Below, piece by piece: positions 45,801 through 51,800 of a stretch of DNA of 64,000 nt; the stretch's first letter is position 1; every line of letters begins with the position of its first letter. The stretch is from Anolis sagrei (lineage: Eukaryota; Chordata; Lepidosauria; Squamata; Anolidae): positions 50,779,209 through 50,843,208 of the forward strand of contig NC_090022.1 of assembly GCF_037176765.1 (NCBI RefSeq), in the 5' to 3' direction. The position numbers were made by a program, and so were the translations under genes. The notes beneath the pieces were generated by a model. It saw nothing but the letters and a program-made list of their open reading frames with translations, searched no databases and was not told where the DNA came from.

Positions 45801-48800
45801 TGTCTCTATTTTGAACATTACTGTTCTTACTAGGAGTCTCAGCAACTTAACAGAGTCTAGTCTAGCCTCCTGATGGGATTAATCTTATTCTCTCTGATAC
45901 ATCAAAATCTACTAACCTTCATAAGGTATGCATCCAAAAAAGTGGTCAGTGCCGATACCAATCACAAATTCTTGGCCTGTGCGTGTGTTCTCAAACAGTT
46001 TCTTTTAAATATATATTATAAAATATATTTCATGCATAAACACATACATTAATGAAATATAGAATACATCTAACACCACCACAAAGCACAATAAGACATA
46101 ATAAGAAAAAATAGTGCTATCCCATACACACCCCTGTTACAAAAACTACTACATAAAACCCTGAACCCACCTCAATCCCACTTAAAATGATACCATTTTA
46201 AAATTCTTAGCATATCTCCTTTCATCTACACTCCAATATTGTACTATTTCCAGTTAGAATCTTAGGGTTCTAATGAAAAATGAAAAATAACAGTGAGTAG
46301 AAAAAGAAACATAAGGTATCTAACCGTGACATATATAAACTACAATATATTAAAAATCATTAAAGAGTGCACACAACGTATCTGCAAATATGCACTACCT
46401 ACACATCTCTAAATTAAACTGGACCAAACTGCTGCATGAATAAGCACAATATATCATATGAGACACACTAGAATTCTATTACAATCCAGAAGGGAAGGAA
46501 GTATACTAAAGTTAAAAAGCACTGTGCAAATAGTTCTATTCAGATAACTTTGTCTTTTGAAAACTGATTTGAAGCACAGAAAATAACAACAGATTGTACA
46601 TTACACAGCCTGAAAAATCTACAACAAACCATTACACAATAATTAGTTACAAATGGTTTTAATTTGCATATTTAACTCTAATGATATAACATATATATTC
46701 TAAATATTTTGCTGTTATTTTATGTCGGTATAATTTTATAAATATTCTAGCACTTATTAGTTTGTCTTTGTATCTCACCTTTACTGAGGTTAAAGAAAAG
46801 GATACTTTACACATTTGGCAATAGAGAGATAGCATTCACTTGGTATCCAGGTTATTTTTAAACAATGCAATTATAACTAGTAATTATTCTTTGTTTGCGG
46901 AACAAAAGACAGTATATCAAAGCATATCAGCAAATGGAAACTAATGCTTACTGCATTTGTTATAAAGGTTGCTATAAGATGTGAAATAAAATCCTATTAG
47001 TAAATATTGCTCACTGTGAAGAAATGAATATATTTTTAAAAGATCAAGTACTGCTAATTATACTTAAAACTGCAATTAGAAATCAGTGTGCAGATAATAA
47101 ATGGCCTCTAGTGAGAAATTACAATATTCCCAATTTAAAATCTACTTAATTCAGAATATTAATAATCTATTCTTAACTAAAATTGCTATGAAATTAGATT
47201 AACTAAATACACATTATTCAAATGATCCTTAAGCAAAGTGCTATGACTCTATATGCCACAGAAATATAATATATATTAAAATCTCATCTTCAATAACCTC
47301 TGAATTATTTGCTTCCTGGAGCTTCCAGCTTGAGACTGTACAGCAGACTCTAGTACTTACAGTGTCAAATCCTTCTGCAGCTTTATTTACATTTTTCCTC
47401 AGCAAAGATCTTTGGCCAAAATAATCCAAGAAAAACGAAGAGGTCAGTTTTAGTCTAGTCCAAAGGCTTGTATCCGAATGCCACTTATAAAAATTCCAAT
47501 CACAAAACCAGACAGAATTGTTTTAAAATGCCCTCTCTGTGACCCTGTTCCTCTGAAGGTCAAGTACACTATCACTCCCTGTAACCAAGGAAGCAGAATT
47601 GACGTGTTCCTGCTGTTTTGCCAGCTGCTGAAGCAGTTTGTCTAATAATACAATTAATTTCATTGGCGAAGATGCACCCAGGTTACAAAGCTTTTCTCTT
47701 TTGTATCTGCTGCACCCAACTATAAACGGTGCAATAAACTACAATGTAGCAAAAATCATGAGAAAATCATTTATCTAGCTCTTGAATAATTTTCAGACCA
47801 GTAAAAGGAAACCACTTGGTTTCTATGGAACACCCTTTATCTTTGCAGTTCAATAACCAAATACCACTGAACCATTCCTCCTCCGCTAAAAGAACGACGG
47901 GCCCCACTTCTTTCATGCACAACCCTCAAATATGATATAGTGTAATCAATTATATTTCTAACAATAAGAAGTATAAATTAATTTTATGACATGTAAGCCA
48001 CCATTTTAATTCTCTGGGAAATGAAACCAAATATCTTGTTAACTAATATAGCAACATTTCAAAGAAATCAGAGAAAACTTCAACCATGCTGGTCTAAATT
48101 AAAATGCTCAAATCAACAATAAATTTTGTGACATTAAAATACTTAAATCAAATTGTTGTTGCATAAATGTACAGACGGCTGTAGGCTATCTCTGCCTAGA
48201 AAAGGGATTAACATAAATAGGCTATTCGCTATCAACATGCCAGTGCTGAACTACAATATTTTAGAATTAGATGTTTTTGTTGTTGTCATCATCATGTTTA
48301 TTAAACATCAATGGTATTAAATATTCAGTTAAAATCCATATAAAAATATTCAAAGCAAAAAAACCACAATACCACCTGACTTGATATTAAATACCTTATC
48401 AAACTGCGTTCACAATTAGTATAATAGTTGCTTGTTTATACTACTCTTTCCAAACAAAATGCAACTTTTGAACCAAATTCTGCCACCTCCCCATGTTCAA
48501 CTGATGCCCAGTTTTGCCTGAGAATCTGCCACCTCTATTATTTTGAACCACCATGTCAGCTGAGTTAAAAATGTAATGTTTGTGATGGTAAGAGTCACAG
48601 GAAGAATATTCTAAACAGTGCAATAAACTACAATGTAGCAAAAATCATGAGAAAATCATTTATCTAGCCCTTGAATAATTTTCAGACCACTAAAAGGAAA
48701 CCACTTGGTTTCTAAGGAACACCCTTTATCTTTGCAGTTCCCCAAAATTCACAGTCAGCATCTTGATATCCCAACTTGCTGATTAATTCTGGGAGCTTCT

Positions 48801-51800
48801 ATTCCAAACGAGTATATCTTGTGAGTTCTGAATCCATTAAGTCACAAATAGTCAGTATGCATCAATGTCTAGTGTTTGCTCCTCTGAGTGCCCTGCAAGA
48901 TTGTGGAGGGGGAAGTATTTTACCTTGCCAATTCAAGTATCAACTCTCTCTTGGGGTTTATATTAGTGCTACTCAAAATGACAATCCCCAGAACAGTGCT
49001 TAGTCCTTGAGCTACTGGCTGCCAGTGTATTTGAAATTTCTAGGAAAGAAAGAAATGGCTGTAGCCAATGGACACAAATATGATGTCACACTGGGAAGAA
49101 AAATGTCTGTCCTTCACACTAGATAGCATGAGAAGCACTGTTTGACGGCATATTCAGAAAAAGGTTCGGTCTGACTTGAAATTTTAACCCTGGATAACCC
49201 TAGATAACCAAAGAATCAGACAAATCTCATTGATATAATGCAGGGGGTGGGAGGAAGGAGCATATGGCAAGTATAACTTATAGGTAGCTTGTGCTACACA
49301 TAAAAAGCAAAAACGTGAAGACTCCTTAGTTATAAGACACACAAGGGAAAACTATTGTGTTCTATATGGGGCAACAACCCAAATGTTCATGCTGCTAGAT
49401 TTGTGGCAAAGAAAACTGCTAAGAAGGTTACAATGCAGGATGTTGGGGGTATCAGGCTAATCCTTTTGGTCTGTTTTCCATTAGCATGTTCAGAAATTCC
49501 AACAGAAAAAAGGAGTTGACTCATTTAGTTCATTCAAGAAATATTTAGCAATAAATGGAAAATGTATATAATCAGAGATCATTTACTTAGCTGCTAGGAA
49601 AACATGTCATAAAATGCTACTGTTGTAGTTTTTTTAAAAAAACGAAGATCTAATCATGGGTATGATGAATGTCATACAAAAGCTAAGAAAGCAACAAAGA
49701 CGATATTAGTCAAGGCAGGTGGCCTAGCAGTAACATTGCACAAAACCTGTACAGCTATTTTTAATAAGCATCTTATTAAGTTTACACATTGTATAAATGA
49801 GTGCCACATTACTAATGCTTTGCTTTTCAATTACTTTTTTTAACGTTAAACAGTACACTTTTAAAATGGATGCAAAAATCACCCTCCACAAAAGCTATGA
49901 CATTAGTATGACTTGTTTACTTTAAGGCAAAGAGATCTTATAGCATCTCTGAGATTGAGAGAAACAAGTTGGTAGCATAAGCTGTCATAGACCTACGTGC
50001 ATCTGGTGACGTATTTATTGTATCAGAAGCAGATACATTTAAAATGCATTTAAAAACACAAATTTTTTAAAAAGAACTTGGCATTTTATTAAATGTCTTT
50101 TGATCAGAAGCTTGATGTTCCTCTGGTGTTGCCGTTAGAAGGTCCTCCATTGTGCATGTGGCAAGGCTCAGGCTGCATTGTAGTAGGTCGTCTGTGTTTT
50201 GCTCTTCTCCGCACTTGCATGCCGTGGACTCCATTCTGTAGCCCCATTTCTAAAGGTTAGCTCTGCATCCTGTGGTGCCAGAGTGCAGCCTGTTCGGCGC
50301 CTTCCATGTCGTCCACTATTCTGTTTATTTTAATATTTGTATGTATGTGTTTTATCCTGTATAATTTCTGCAATGTAAATCGTCTGGAGCATCTCGGATG
50401 GAGGGCGATTAATAAGTAATTAAAGATGATGATGATGTTTGCCCAGGAGGGAGTTTCTCATTCAGTCTCAGCCACTGACTAAGGTGCTGAATTTTAGTCT
50501 GCCACTTTTGGACTCTCACTTGCCGAGGTGTTCCTGCAAGTATCACTGTAGATCTTAGGAAGCTGTCGCTTGATTTAAGGCGTTGGCATGATGGCTGATA
50601 TCCGAACAGAGGATGGGCCGAAGATGTCTATGCCTTGTTCCTTTCATTGCAGGCTGCTATTTCCTGGCGGATGTCAAGTAGTGCGATACGAGCTAAACAG
50701 TGTAATTTCTCCAGTGATGTGGGACATAGATATCCTGTGATAATGCGGCATGTCTCATTAAGAGCCACATCCACTGTTTTGATGTGATGAGATGTTTTCC
50801 ACAGTGGGCACACATATTCAGAAGCCGAGTAGCAAAGTGCAAGGGCAGATGTCTTCACTGTGTCTGGTTGTGATCCCAGCTTGTGCCATTCAGCTTTCAT
50901 ATGATTTCTAGCACCCACTTTTTGCTTGATATTCAAGCAGTGCTTCTTATAAGTCAGAACTCGGTCCAAAGTGACTCCAAGGTATTATGGTATGCTGCAT
51001 TGCTCCAGTGGAACTCCTCCAGTGGGAATCTGATGTACACTCAACTCTCAAAAACTTGTGCAACCAACCAACTTCTTTTTCTCAGGACAAATCTATACTA
51101 ATCATTTAATGAAATTTGAAGACAGCTTGATAGCTGTGGTAGTTATACAACACATGCTGCAAATGTGTGCTGCAGCATGCTTTAAGATGTTTAACCCTAG
51201 GCTAAGAAAAATCAGGGTGTATCCTGAACGGAGGCCTTAAAACAAACCAGTGTACTTCAGTGTAACGGCAAAAGTGATTCTGCATAATGCGAATTGCTGT
51301 GTGGACATCTGAAGCACTCTGTTGACCTGCACATGCGCAATCTGGAGAGGGAAATTGAAAAAACATTTCCCATGGCTGTAAGGTCTAAGTTCCATGGGTT
51401 CTGGACCAGTCCGAGGCCGGGCTCTGCTATGTGTTTAAGTACCATCTGACTCTCAAAACAATTCCAGGGCTTGCAATGTAATAATTAACACAGTGATGTT
51501 TCTTCCCTCTATGTGTGTTCTACGCCAGATTAAGGGATCAGTGTAGATGTGCACTCAGTCTCAAAAGATCCCACTGCACAACAATCCAGACTAACACAGC
51601 TTTTTCTTTGTTTACCTTAAAGAAACATAATTAGATATTGTTGTTTAAAAAAAACAAACATTGCTATGTCAGCCATTATATTTCCAAGAAAAAGCCTAGA
51701 AAAAACATTTCCTCTTTTTCCAGAAAAAAACATTTTAAAAAGAAAAGAAAAATGCTTTATTATTAATAACAACAACAACTGACCATTCCATTTGTGTAAG

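Larger units (their letters stand above)
45661..50094. other. Long NR2C2 intron, mostly unrecognised
   Basis: This is AT-rich intron with no exon seen. The 45.2-45.3 kb and 45.8-46.3 kb parts look like degraded LINE text I cannot assign. The one clear structure is a 129-bp direct duplication (47723-47851 and 48612-48740). A weak SINE-like piece lies near 49920-50035. Confidence 0.5.
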
